Shown here piece by piece: positions 34,237 through 42,672 of a DNA stretch of 64,000 nucleotides. Within the stretch, counting starts at the first letter, position 1, and every line of letters begins with the position of its first letter. The translations under genes were made by a program, and so were the position numbers. This DNA is from Thiomicrorhabdus sp963677355 (lineage in GTDB: Bacteria > Pseudomonadota > Gammaproteobacteria > Thiomicrospirales > Thiomicrospiraceae), in NCBI GenBank assembly GCA_963677355.2, contig CAXXXQ010000002.1:1054001-1118000 (forward strand). Direction: 5' to 3'. The notes beneath the pieces are model-generated. The model was not told the DNA's origin and searched no databases. It was given only the letters and a program-made list of their open reading frames with translations.

Positions 34237-34788
34237 TTAATATGAACTAACCTTGTAAACCGATTCCGGCTCAACCGCCGAGGATTCACTTCCGGAATAA
34301 ATAAAGGCTTGCTCGAAGAATTTCTTATCGACATAAACTTCTAATACCGTCTCATAGTTATGGTCTGCCATCGGCGTCACACTGACCACTCGAGCCCCAC
34401 GAACCACGGCATTAACACGGGCACGGAAACTATCGTTTTTTGCTGTCAGGGTCGCTACCGACGTGTTACTGTCGATTTTGATACCGTATAGCTGTTCCGC
34501 CAATGCACGATAAGCATCTAACTTAGAAGAGCGAATCGCCATTAATCGTCTTTGACCAGGCGTATAAGCCGCATAGGTACTTTCGGCACCATAGCCGATC
34601 CCGGTAATTTTTAACAACTCAGGTTTTTTGGCTTGCGGTTGACTCTTAGCGACCGGTGCCATTTCATGCTTGGATGCAACCGGAGCCGCTGCTTGAGGCG
34701 ATTCCTGTACAGGTTGATTGCTCTGCATGCAACCAGAAAGGGTTAGACTTCCGGCTAACCCGATCATTAAAAACGTTGTTTTTTTCAT
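34237..34788 (-). CDS. flgP: FlgP-like outer-membrane lipoprotein (LPP20 family)
   Basis: 183 residues. Lipoprotein signal LAGSLTLSGC with lipidation at Cys ~20, a Gln/Pro/Ala-rich linker (~21-60), then the LPP20 domain: ITGIGYGAE, QRRLMAIRSSKLDAYRALAE QLYG-type helix, and VVRGARVVSVTPM. FlgP is part of the outer-membrane ring or disk around polar motors in Vibrio and Campylobacter. In Vibrio it is paired with flgO and flgT; here flgT is 4 kb away and flgO is not seen. Confidence 0.82.
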   Translation of the reverse strand: MKKTTFLMIGLAGSLTLSGCMQSNQPVQESPQAAAPVASKHEMAPVAKSQPQAKKPELLKITGIGYGAESTYAAYTPGQRRLMAIRSSKLDAYRALAEQLYGIKIDSNTSVATLTAKNDSFRARVNAVVRGARVVSVTPMADHNYETVLEVYVDKKFFEQAFIYSGSESSAVEPESVYKVSSY

Positions 34789-34823
34789 GGTGTTATACTC
34801 CGTTTTTATTACAACTTTAAAAA

Positions 34824-35069
34824 TTAATCACATTTATTGTTCTCGGCATCACAACCTAACTCGTCTAAATCGTAATGCCGACCAAATTCGTACTGTCTAG
34901 GCAACTGTTTGGTCGCATAATAATCAGGCACTTTCATCGTACTCTGATCAATCAAACCAATATACTCGCCTGATTCGATTGCCGCATGCTTGGCACTGGA
35001 TACGACCGAATCCAGTGAGCTACAAGCCGTGAGCCCACAACATGCAAATACGACTGCGACCTTAAACAT
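34824..35069 (-). CDS. Small lipoprotein next to flgP, unrecognised
   Basis: 81 residues. The N-terminus is a short lipoprotein signal with lipobox LTAC (Cys 16). The mature part has a helix (~20-40) and an aromatic-rich tail with DYYATKQLPRQYEFGRHYDL and a final pair of cysteines that could form a disulfide. It lies 35 bases upstream of flgP and 23 bases downstream of the next gene, so the three are probably one transcript. No known family recognised; FlgO proteins are much larger. Confidence 0.7.
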   Translation of the reverse strand: MFKVAVVFACCGLTACSSLDSVVSSAKHAAIESGEYIGLIDQSTMKVPDYYATKQLPRQYEFGRHYDLDELGCDAENNKCD

Positions 35070-35092
35070 CTTTCGGCTCCAAGCTTAATCCA

Positions 35093-36295
35093 CTATGGGT
35101 AAGAGTCCATTACGGATTGATCATAAAACCCTCCGTCAGGAGCAGAATACTGATAAGGATTTGCCTGAGATTTTTTGGCCTTTTCTTCCATTGCCTTGCG
35201 CTTTTCTTCACGGGCTGCTTGCGCTACCAATGCTTCTTTCTCAATCATTTTCATACTCTGAATCAAAGCGGAAGATTGTGCCTGCATCGCTTTAATACGT
35301 TTGTTCACTTCGTCAATTCTTTTTTGAGCCACATACAAACGACTACTAACGGAAGAGATCTTTTTCATCAACTCCGGATCTTGTTGTGCCATGACAGTGT
35401 GTTCGCTGACCGATGTAGTGGTATTATTGGTAACCACAGAGGCTTGCTCACTGTGGCCCGGCTGCGCTGTCGTTTTCTCGGCTCCCAAGCCTAGTGGGTC
35501 AATCACATCCTGTTTGGCAGACGATGAGCCAGGCTCAATAGTCGCCAAATCGGCAACCATCTGCTCTAATTGGTAATTAATGGCGTCCAGTTTTTTCTCA
35601 ACTGACTTGGTTAATTTGTCATTGTCGCGTATCGCCGAACCATTCATTTCCGAAGAGGCTTTGATTGACTCAATCAAGGTTTTAGTTTCATCGTCTACTC
35701 CCGCCGAACCCGCTGCCAAGGCAGACCAAACACCGATTCCAATCCCTGTTAAAGCCAAAACGCTCAACACCGAGCCAAAAATGATGATAAGTTTTTTTAT
35801 CGAGTCCATATCTTCCACCGAGAAGTTTGAATTTTTAGTCGCTTTAGCTGCCGCTCGTTTTTCCAAAAAGTCATCAACGTCCGTCTCTGATTCAACGGCA
35901 GCTCTGGCATTTGCTTTAGTATCTGGTTGCGGATTTCTAACCGGCTCTGAAACACCTATCACTTCGGGTTCAGGATCGGAAGCCAATTTCTCTTCCGCAC
36001 TTTCAACCACATCCCGATCTTGTTCCGTATCAGCAACAAGGTCATCCAATGAGTCTAAGAGATCATCCGAACCATCAACCGCATTGTCAAAATCGCCAGC
36101 ATCGGGTTGAATACTTTGGTCATCAGGATTGACGTCGAGATCACTGAGCTGAGCAACACTATCTTCAAGAGAAGAATCGTCTTCTAGCTCAGCGCCGCCC
36201 ATATCATCGGATACCGCCTCCAACTCCGCTTCGTCAAGCAGAGCGTCAATACTTTCTAAATCATTAGGATCAAATGTTTCGTCTGGATTAGCCAC
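35093..36295 (-). CDS. Acidic single-pass membrane protein with coiled coil, unrecognised
   Basis: 400 residues, GTG start at 36295. Residues 1-145 are very acidic and probably disordered and cytoplasmic; they include LESIDALLDEAELEA near 13-27 and DDLLDSLDDLV near 77-87, similar to the EIDALL peptide at the N-terminus of FliM. A membrane segment lies at ~169-193 (LIIIFGSVLSVLALTGIGIG). The periplasmic part has coiled coils (~225-260 and ~310-375) and a Pro/Tyr-rich end. It heads the cluster with the small lipoprotein and flgP. A link from the motor to the FlgP structure is possible but unproven. Confidence 0.7.
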   Translation of the reverse strand: MANPDETFDPNDLESIDALLDEAELEAVSDDMGGAELEDDSSLEDSVAQLSDLDVNPDDQSIQPDAGDFDNAVDGSDDLLDSLDDLVADTEQDRDVVESAEEKLASDPEPEVIGVSEPVRNPQPDTKANARAAVESETDVDDFLEKRAAAKATKNSNFSVEDMDSIKKLIIIFGSVLSVLALTGIGIGVWSALAAGSAGVDDETKTLIESIKASSEMNGSAIRDNDKLTKSVEKKLDAINYQLEQMVADLATIEPGSSSAKQDVIDPLGLGAEKTTAQPGHSEQASVVTNNTTTSVSEHTVMAQQDPELMKKISSVSSRLYVAQKRIDEVNKRIKAMQAQSSALIQSMKMIEKEALVAQAAREEKRKAMEEKAKKSQANPYQYSAPDGGFYDQSVMDSYP

Positions 36296-36373
36296 TAACT
36301 CATTTCCTTAATGCTTCTTAATTATAGGAAGCCAAAAACTTGCCGTCTTTGGAGCAGTGGTTAAGATGGGGGA

Positions 36374-37801
36374 TTATTCAGTTAAAGTGTAGAACCTTTC
36401 AAACACCCCGTTATCTGCCCAATAGACAACCGGCAAAAGATGAAACTGACCCGATGCGTTACGTACATAACTACCATACTTGGTAAATTCAACATTGTCG
36501 ACAGCGGTCGACAACGCCGAATTTTTAACAATTTCAACTGCCACTTGACCTAAAGCATAAAACAGGCCATTTTTGGAGTTAACATCGATTTGAGAACGAT
36601 TGACGGAAGTATCAATCTGGATCGACTGTGGAAGAATAACAAAGGTCTGCTGCCAAGCATCCTTGTTGAAGTCAAGAAAAGCCGCACTGGGTGTTTGGGT
36701 TGGATACCAAATATGCGTCACTTCTTTTTTGGAAGATAGAAAGTTGAGATAAGGAGATATCTGGATCGCTAAATTCTGCGGTACAAAAGAGATCACGGCC
36801 TCAATATCCTGACGTGGCCGGGATTCGAATTCCAGCGCTTCTTGTAACACTTTTTGCAACCACTGTCGGCGCTGATCGGAAGTGCTGACTTTCATGGCAT
36901 CGTCAATAGTCTGTCCGACATTACCATCAATAATTTCCATATTGTAATCGTGTAACGAGTTAAAACTTAACCAAGCTTGCTTAAAAGCCTCTTCAAGCTC
37001 AATCGATTTTTCCGAATTATCCCGTAATACCAAAATATTATTGTATTGGGCTTGCTGCAAAAGCTGAAACACTTGTTCCAAGCCTGCTGTACGACTAGGA
37101 GACAGACTGAACTCGCCCACGCCTAAATAGCCGATATCATTAAAGTACATAGTCGATACACCTGTACCTAACTCCTTCCACTGCACTACTTTTTGTTTAC
37201 TCAGCGGTCCAAAAATAAAATCGGGCTGATAATATTTTAATATCTCCCATAATTCGAATGCCGAAGCATACAGGTTACTGTCCAGACTAACTAACTTGCC
37301 CTTAAACCCGGCTTCTTTGAGCCCTTTTTGCAACGCATTTTGCAACGTTTTCCCTGCCAATTCGTAACTTCCCGAAGTCGGTAAAACGATGGCGACAACG
37401 GCATTAGACTCCTGCATCGGAAAATCGATCCTCTGCATATAACGCTTTAAGGAAGCAAAAAAACCGGACTGTGAGGCAACATACTGTTTAAGTGCATCGA
37501 CTCTTTCAATAAAAGGGGGCAATATTTGCTGTTTTTCAAGTTGATCGAGATATTGCCGCACCTGTCTGACATCGCCGTTACGTTTCGACATTTCTGCCCG
37601 AAGAACCAGAATTTCCTGATCAAGTCTTTTAACAACCTGTAAACGTTGTTGCTGACTAGGCGATTGACGAGCGTTAAAATTGTGGTCCAACTCGATTGAC
37701 GGTGTGGAGCCGATCAGGTCTTCCCAATCATTGGCAAACACACTTTGCATAAAAAAGAGTGTCATGACAGTCACGACAAATGGAACACACCTTTTCAACA
37801 T
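36374..37801 (-). CDS. LpoA/LppC-like periplasmic binding-fold protein
   Basis: 475 residues with a cleavable signal peptide (hydrophobic 8-22, ...SVFAND) and no lipobox. From ~130 it has the type-I periplasmic binding fold of the LppC/LpoA family: VAIVLPTSGSYELAGKTLQN, a FIFGPLSKQKVVQW strand, and MYFNDIGYLGVGEFSLSPSR. LpoA activates penicillin-binding protein 1A from the outer membrane; without a lipid anchor this version would be soluble in the periplasm. It lies 78 bases upstream of the acidic membrane protein and 12 bases after pepN on the same strand. Confidence 0.7.
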   Translation of the reverse strand: MLKRCVPFVVTVMTLFFMQSVFANDWEDLIGSTPSIELDHNFNARQSPSQQQRLQVVKRLDQEILVLRAEMSKRNGDVRQVRQYLDQLEKQQILPPFIERVDALKQYVASQSGFFASLKRYMQRIDFPMQESNAVVAIVLPTSGSYELAGKTLQNALQKGLKEAGFKGKLVSLDSNLYASAFELWEILKYYQPDFIFGPLSKQKVVQWKELGTGVSTMYFNDIGYLGVGEFSLSPSRTAGLEQVFQLLQQAQYNNILVLRDNSEKSIELEEAFKQAWLSFNSLHDYNMEIIDGNVGQTIDDAMKVSTSDQRRQWLQKVLQEALEFESRPRQDIEAVISFVPQNLAIQISPYLNFLSSKKEVTHIWYPTQTPSAAFLDFNKDAWQQTFVILPQSIQIDTSVNRSQIDVNSKNGLFYALGQVAVEIVKNSALSTAVDNVEFTKYGSYVRNASGQFHLLPVVYWADNGVFERFYTLTE

Positions 37802-37813
37802 AGAATCGATACC

Positions 37814-40454
37814 TCAAACTGTACTAATATTCAATGACTTGGAAACAATCTCGTAGACATCCTTAGATAAATTATCTTTGCTTAACATCTCTTGCAAGTA
37901 GGATTTCATTTTTTCCTGTCTTGTATCGTCAAGATGTTGCCAATGGGTAAAAGGGGCAACAATTCGGGCTGCTACCTGAGGATTGATCTCATCCAACTTT
38001 AAAACCTGCTCGGCCAAGAACTGGTAACCTTCACCGTTGGCGCGATGGAATCCAAGCATATTCAGGCGGCCGAACACCCCTAACACACTACGAACTCGGT
38101 TCGGATTGGTGTAAACAAAATCAGGATGCTGAACCAACTCTTTAACATGCTCCAAGGCATGGATATGATGCGAAGCAGATTGTAGCGTAAACCATTTATC
38201 CAAAACCAAGGTATCGTCTTTCCATTTAGCATAGAAATCCTGCAAGCAAAGTTCTCTCGCTTGACTATCGGTATGCGACAAAGCCTCCAAAGCAGCCAAT
38301 ACATCCGTCATATTGCCGCCTTGATGATACTGCTCTTCTGCCAATCCAATATATTGCGGCAGTTGCAGCAGATATTGCAAACAGACGTTTTTCAACTTAC
38401 GTTGAGCAATTCCCTGACTGTTATACTCATAATTTTTACGCTCTATCGCCAAAGACTGATAGATTTCTAAGAATCGGGTTTCAAACAGAGCGGCCAACTC
38501 GGCTTTCATCCAACGATGAACATGATAGATCGCATCCACGTCCATCTGCGAGTACTGCTCGCCGATATAAGTTAGATCAGGCAGCACCAAGGTTAGTGCT
38601 TTCAGAGCTTGATCGGCCTTCTGATCGAGCAAAACCTCTTCAAATGCGCTCTTGAAAGCATCCGAGAGATTTTGTGACTGCTTCGCTTGATAAAGCTCGA
38701 TATTGCGTTTGATGTCCCGCATTGCCAGTGTCTGCATCGACTCCCAGCGTACAAAACTATCTGTATCATTTTTAACCAAAAACGCTAGCTCTTGATCACT
38801 TTGCACATATTCCAAAATAACTGGAGCGGAAAACCCTCTTAACACCGATAACACCGGTTGCGAAGAAATCTCGCAAAACGCAAATGACTGACGTTCCTGA
38901 GTGAAATTCAACAGCGCTTCATCACCAATGACTTTGACAGCCTCATCTTCCGTAGCCAGTGGCAATGTATGCCCTTGTTCACTGAACAATGCGATTTTAA
39001 TCGGCATCAGCATCGGTTTGAAATCACCGGAAAAACGCGGCAAGGATTGTTCGCAATGTATTTTTAACTGATGACTCTGCTCGTCATATTCCGTCTCCAC
39101 TTTCAACACAGGAGTACCGTTCTGAACATACCAATTATGCATTTGCGACAAGTCCACTCCGTTGGCATCCGCCATTGCATCGCGGAACGATTCGACCGTT
39201 ACCGCTTGTCCGTCGTGGCGCTCAAAATACAAGTCCATCCCTTTGCGGAAACCTTCTTCGCCCAGCAGCGTATGGTAAAGCCGGACAACTTCCGCCCCCT
39301 TTTCATAGACTGTCATGGTGTAGAAGTTATTCATTTCAATATATGACTGCGGCTGAATCGGATGCGACATAGGCCCGGCATCCTCCGGGAATTGATTGGT
39401 GCGCAGACGTTTGACGTCTTCGATACGTTTTACGGCTGGCGAAAGCAATATCGGCAGTAAATTCTTGATCGCGGAAAACCGTCAAGCCTTCTTTAAGAGT
39501 CAACTGAAACCAGTCGCGGCAAGTCACTCGGTTACCTGTCCAGTTATGGAAGTATTCATGACCGATCACCGCTTCGATACCTTCGTAATCCACATCGGTT
39601 GCCGTTTCCGGCTTCGCTAGAACGAACTTGGAGTTAAAAACGTTCAAGCCTTTATTTTCCATCGCCCCCATATTGAAATCGTCCACCGCAACGATCATAT
39701 AGATATCAAGATCATAAATCAGTCCGAAACGCTCTTCATCCCATCGCATCGATTTTTTAAGCGATTCCATTGCATGATCACATTTATCGATATTTTTGGG
39801 TTCTACATAAATTTTAAGATCGATTTCACGGCCGTCTGCAGCATGATAGACATCTTCAATACATTCTAGGTTTCCGGCCACCAAAGCAAATAGATAACAG
39901 GGCTTTTTAAACGGATCTTGCCAGATTGCATAATGTTTGTTGTCAGGCAGATCACCGGCTTCTATTAAGTTACCGTTGGAAAGCAAAACCGCATTATCAG
40001 TCTTACTGGCAATAATTTTAGTCGTAAAAAGTGTCAGTACGTCCGGACGGTCGAAGAAATAAGTAATTTTTCGGAAACCTTCGGCTTCGCACTGCGTGCA
40101 ATAATTGCCGCTGGTTCGGTACAAGCCTTCCAAAGCCGTATTGGTTTGCGGTGAAATTTGAGTTTTAATTTCCAAACTGAATTGAGTTTTACCACCAAGC
40201 GGAACAATCAACGCTTCTGTGGTTTGCTGACATTGACCCTGAATGTCTTCACCATCCAGTTTGACTGAAACCAAGGTTAACTGCTCCCCATCTAACTGCA
40301 CTTCTTGGCAATTAGCAATATTAGTCAACTGCATACTATTAGTGACAAGAGTCGCTTCCGGCTCCAACTCAAACTGTAAATCAATTGAATGAACCTCAAA
40401 CTGCGGGGCTTGATACTCTTTTAAATGGTGAACAACAGGCGTTTCGGTCTTCAT
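37814..40454 (-). pseudogene. pepN: Aminopeptidase N PepN, interrupted by a one-base frameshift
   Basis: The 5' part is open from ATG 40454 and follows PepN up to VFRDQEFTADI at about 39450. Homology then continues in another frame, from LSPAVKRIEDVKRL to the stop at 37814. Removing one base in the ATTGCTTTCG stretch near 39447-39451 would restore one protein of about 879 residues (E. coli PepN 870). The GAMEN exopeptidase motif and the zinc site HEYFHNWTGNR with its distal Glu lie before the break; the ERAP1-like C-terminal half is complete. Both halves look conserved with no other lesion, so this may be a recent mutation or a sequencing error. The second half has only a TTG start without a ribosome site. 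Confidence 0.85.
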
Positions 40455-40482
40455 AAATACGATCTTTTAACAAAGGAAATAA

Positions 40483-40518
40483 AACAAAAAAGCCCTTCTA
40501 CCCATTGGTAGAAGGGCT
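40483..40518 (-). terminator. Terminator of pal
   Basis: AGCCCTTCTACC / GGTAGAAGGGCT, a perfect 12-bp stem with a four-base loop, followed by six T and more T-rich sequence on the minus strand. It lies 35 bases after the pal stop and separates it from pepN. Confidence 0.92.
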
Positions 40519-40552
40519 TTAAAAATATAACTTCAATAAGTTAAGGATTCAA

Positions 40553-41080
40553 TTAGTACTGAAATTCAGCACGACGGTTTTTAGCCCATGCTGCTTCGTT
40601 GTGAGCATCATCAACAGGCTTGTCTTCACCAAAGCTGATCACGTTGATACGGCTTGGACTTACACCCTCAGCAACCAGTGCGTTTTTAACCGCCATCGCA
40701 CGACGCTCACCTAGAGCCAAGTTATACTCACGTGTACCACGCTCATCACAATGACCGTTGACTGTTACTTGCAATTCAGGCTTAAGAGACATATAGTCAG
40801 CATTCGCCTTGACCAGTTTATAATCATCTGGGCTGATATCGTAACGGTCGAATTCGAAATTAATCACTTTACCGTCGATCATCGCTTTTAACTCGGCAAG
40901 TTCAGCTGCTGCTTTTTCTGCCGCCGCACGTTTTGCCGCTTCAACATCCGCTTCTACTTGTTGAGTCGCTTCTGCTTTTGTATCTTCTACTTCTTCTGTT
41001 TTAGGAGTTGAACTACAACCAACTAAAGCAAAACCTAAAAAACCTAGCATAAATAATTGTGAAATCTTTTTAACAAACAT
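40553..41080 (-). CDS. pal: Peptidoglycan-associated lipoprotein Pal
   Basis: 175 residues. Lipoprotein signal ending FALVGC (Cys ~22), an Ala/Glu/Lys-rich helical linker, then an OmpA-like domain (~70-175) with VTVNGHCDERGTREYNLALG and NRRAEF, the peptidoglycan-binding residues. It tethers the outer membrane to the wall with Tol proteins. No tolB or ybgF neighbour is seen: fnr is upstream and pepN downstream, so pal stands alone here with its own terminator. Confidence 0.93.
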   Translation of the reverse strand: MFVKKISQLFMLGFLGFALVGCSSTPKTEEVEDTKAEATQQVEADVEAAKRAAAEKAAAELAELKAMIDGKVINFEFDRYDISPDDYKLVKANADYMSLKPELQVTVNGHCDERGTREYNLALGERRAMAVKNALVAEGVSPSRINVISFGEDKPVDDAHNEAAWAKNRRAEFQY

Positions 41081-41233
41081 TATTTTCTTCCTGAATTAAC
41101 TTCAAAAGGGTTATTAAAAGGGGTTGTGTTAATAATACCTAAATATAAAAAAAACACCACTCATCAACAATGAATTTCTTGTTATTTAATCGAAAATTAT
41201 CACAAAAAGGTATTTTGATTAAAAATAGATAGG

Positions 41234-41260
41234 AAAAAAGACCCCGGCCGAAAGGCCGGG
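41234..41260 (-). terminator. Strong terminator downstream of fnr
   Basis: CCCGGCC-TTTC-GGCCGGG on the minus strand, a perfect 7-bp G/C stem with a tetraloop, then three bases and six T. It would end both fnr read-through and the predicted small RNA. Confidence 0.88.
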
Positions 41261-41307
41261 TAAGCGGGCTACATTATGAAAAACGTAAATCAATTACGAT
41301 AATCCAC
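41234..41307 (-). ncRNA. Predicted FNR-activated small RNA
   Basis: An extended -10 (TG-C-TCTAAT, hexamer 41314-41319) puts the start at 41307. A perfect FNR box is then centred at -41.5, the class II activator position. The transcript would be about 74 bases, with a 5-bp hairpin (CGTAA-TTGAT-TTACG, 41284-41298), a single-stranded middle and the G/C terminator hairpin with T tail. No open frame of note lies in it. Its size and layout recall FNR-controlled small RNAs such as FnrS, but no sequence similarity is claimed. It could instead be the untranslated end of the fnr mRNA. Confidence 0.5.
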
Positions 41308-41341
41308 GAATCAATTAGAGCACATCACCCACTTAGTAGAA

Positions 41342-41355
41342 TTGATTTCAATCAA
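41342..41355. promoter_or_regulatory. Perfect FNR box
   Basis: TTGAT-TTCA-ATCAA, an exact match to the FNR consensus TTGAT-N4-ATCAA, 33 bases beyond the fnr stop codon. No protein gene starts nearby in either direction; the predicted small RNA does. Confidence 0.75.
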
Positions 41356-41387
41356 TTAGCGACTCAATACCCTAAAAAGAATAGGGG

Positions 41388-42134
41388 TTAACCAAACTCA
41401 ACATTACATTGTTCACAGCCAATGATCCCGGCAATACGCTTCAATTCAGCTTCATTATAGATAACCACTTCTTTCTTTTTCCAACTAACCACTTGATCGG
41501 AATTAAGCTTAGCCAAAATTCTCGACACAGTTTCCGGCGTCAGCCCTAAATACAAAGCAACATCCCGATGCAGAATAGGCAGCCTGAATTCATCGTGCGC
41601 ATAACCACGATTTTGATGTCTTTCCGCCATGTTCCATATAAAGTGGGCAACACGTTGGTCTGCATTGCGTTTAATGAGAAGCTCCGAATGAAGGCGTCCG
41701 TCCTGCATCTTCTTACTCATCACCGTCATGATCTGATGGTTCAAGTTAGGGACTTTTAATGCCAAATCGGATAATTCGTTATAAGGCAAGTTACAGATAC
41801 TTGTGGTATCTAAAGCGATGGCGTTATAAATATAAGCGCCGTCAACCAGACCGTCAAAACCGACAACATCTCCAGGCAAATAAAAACCATGGACAATTTC
41901 TTCACCTAAATCGGAATAAGAATAAAGCTTAACGGCTCCAGCTCGTATGGCAAAGATCGACACGAACTTCTGTCCTGATTCGTAGAGATGCTGATTTTTT
42001 TTGAATGGCGATTTCCTTTCTACAATATCATCAAGCAGATCGATATCGTTTTTTTGCAATCCGGTAGGAAAACAGATTTTTTGCAGTCCGCAATTTAAAC
42101 AACTCGCGTTAAATGCAGATTTCATATTAGTCAT
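41388..42134 (-). CDS. fnr: FNR-type oxygen-sensing transcription regulator
   Basis: 248 residues. The N-terminal cluster ligands are in SCLNCGLQKICFPTG (C-x2-C-x5-C), and the fourth cysteine is in TTSICNLPYNEL near 120, matching the [4Fe-4S] sites of E. coli FNR. A cyclic-nucleotide-type effector domain (~30-150) and a dimer helix precede the HTH, whose recognition helix has LTPETVSRILAKL, with the E-x-x-S-R that reads TTGAT half-sites. It should activate genes when oxygen is low. An extra C-E-Q-C pair lies near the C-terminus. It is transcribed away from the kinase-Rieske gene. Confidence 0.92.
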   Translation of the reverse strand: MTNMKSAFNASCLNCGLQKICFPTGLQKNDIDLLDDIVERKSPFKKNQHLYESGQKFVSIFAIRAGAVKLYSYSDLGEEIVHGFYLPGDVVGFDGLVDGAYIYNAIALDTTSICNLPYNELSDLALKVPNLNHQIMTVMSKKMQDGRLHSELLIKRNADQRVAHFIWNMAERHQNRGYAHDEFRLPILHRDVALYLGLTPETVSRILAKLNSDQVVSWKKKEVVIYNEAELKRIAGIIGCEQCNVEFG

Positions 42135-42375
42135 AGCAGCCCAGAAATTAAATAATAATTTGTTTTTTGTATTCGATAAATTGTATCTCTTTTAATTATT
42201 TTTTCATCTTTAGTTAGATATTTTTTTGCACATTTATGTTTATACCCACATAAAAATCGAGTTATAAATGTACAAAAAATTACTTAACAAGTAAGCTGCT
42301 TATTTTTTAAGCAGTTTAAAGATTTATGACTAAATTAAGGCACTTAACTCATATTTTTATAGTTTACACACAAAG

Positions 42376-42384
42376 TTATCCACA
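42376..42384 (+). promoter_or_regulatory. DnaA box
   Basis: TTATCCACA, a perfect high-affinity DnaA box, in an A/T-rich gap. It is single and near no replication gene, so it is more likely a titration or regulatory site, or chance, than an origin. Confidence 0.4.
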
Positions 42385-42596
42385 GCTTCTGTGGAAAATA
42401 AACAGCTGACAACAGCCAAGATTAAAGCGCATATAAAGAATCGCTATAACACTTTAAATTCAATAGGTTATAAAACACAGTTAAAAAACAAACCAAAGAA
42501 CAAAAATTAAACTCGCGCTTTCGGCTGTCAAGTATTTTTTTTAATTTATTCACTTTTATTTTCGTTTTCCCAATAAATGCACGCTTATTACAGCTA

Positions 42597-42605
42597 TGTT
42601 AAAAT
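42597..42605 (+). promoter_or_regulatory. Extended -10 promoter of the kinase-Rieske gene
   Basis: TG-T-TAAAAT, an extended -10 with five of six hexamer matches, about 70 bases before the coding start. No good -35 was found. Confidence 0.4.
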
Positions 42606-42672
42606 TTCGCCAACATTGCACATCGCGATACCCCGATATTTCAGTTAGCAATTTTTTTACTCAAAATAACCA

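Larger units (their letters stand above)
41081..41387. other. pal-fnr intergenic region (307 bases)
   Basis: Contains, from right to left, a perfect FNR box (41342-41355), an extended -10 element (41314-41322), a predicted ~74-base RNA ending in a strong terminator (41234-41260), and the A/T-rich pal upstream region (41081-41230), where no clear promoter was recognised. ATCAATTA occurs three times, starting at 41289, 41310 and 41351. Confidence 0.65.
42135..42672. other. A/T-rich divergent gap between fnr and the kinase-Rieske gene (538 bases)
   Basis: Very A/T rich with many short T and A runs. It holds one perfect DnaA box (42376-42384) within a CCACAG-CTT-CTGTGG hairpin, and an extended -10 (42597-42605) for the plus-strand gene. 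No open frame with a convincing ribosome site and no FNR box were seen. Confidence 0.6.

Noticed and set aside
39440..39460. Programmed ribosomal frameshift in pepN
   Set aside because: No X-XXY-YYZ slippery heptamer, stimulatory hairpin or internal Shine-Dalgarno is visible; PepN is not known to use frameshifting. Error or mutation is simpler.
41281..41360. ATCAATTA repeats as a CRISPR or iteron array
   Set aside because: Only three 8-base copies with unequal spacing; they overlap an FNR box and a promoter and are better explained as regulatory sequence.
42135..42672. Replication origin
   Set aside because: Only one perfect DnaA box, with no dnaA, dnaN, gidA or other origin genes nearby.
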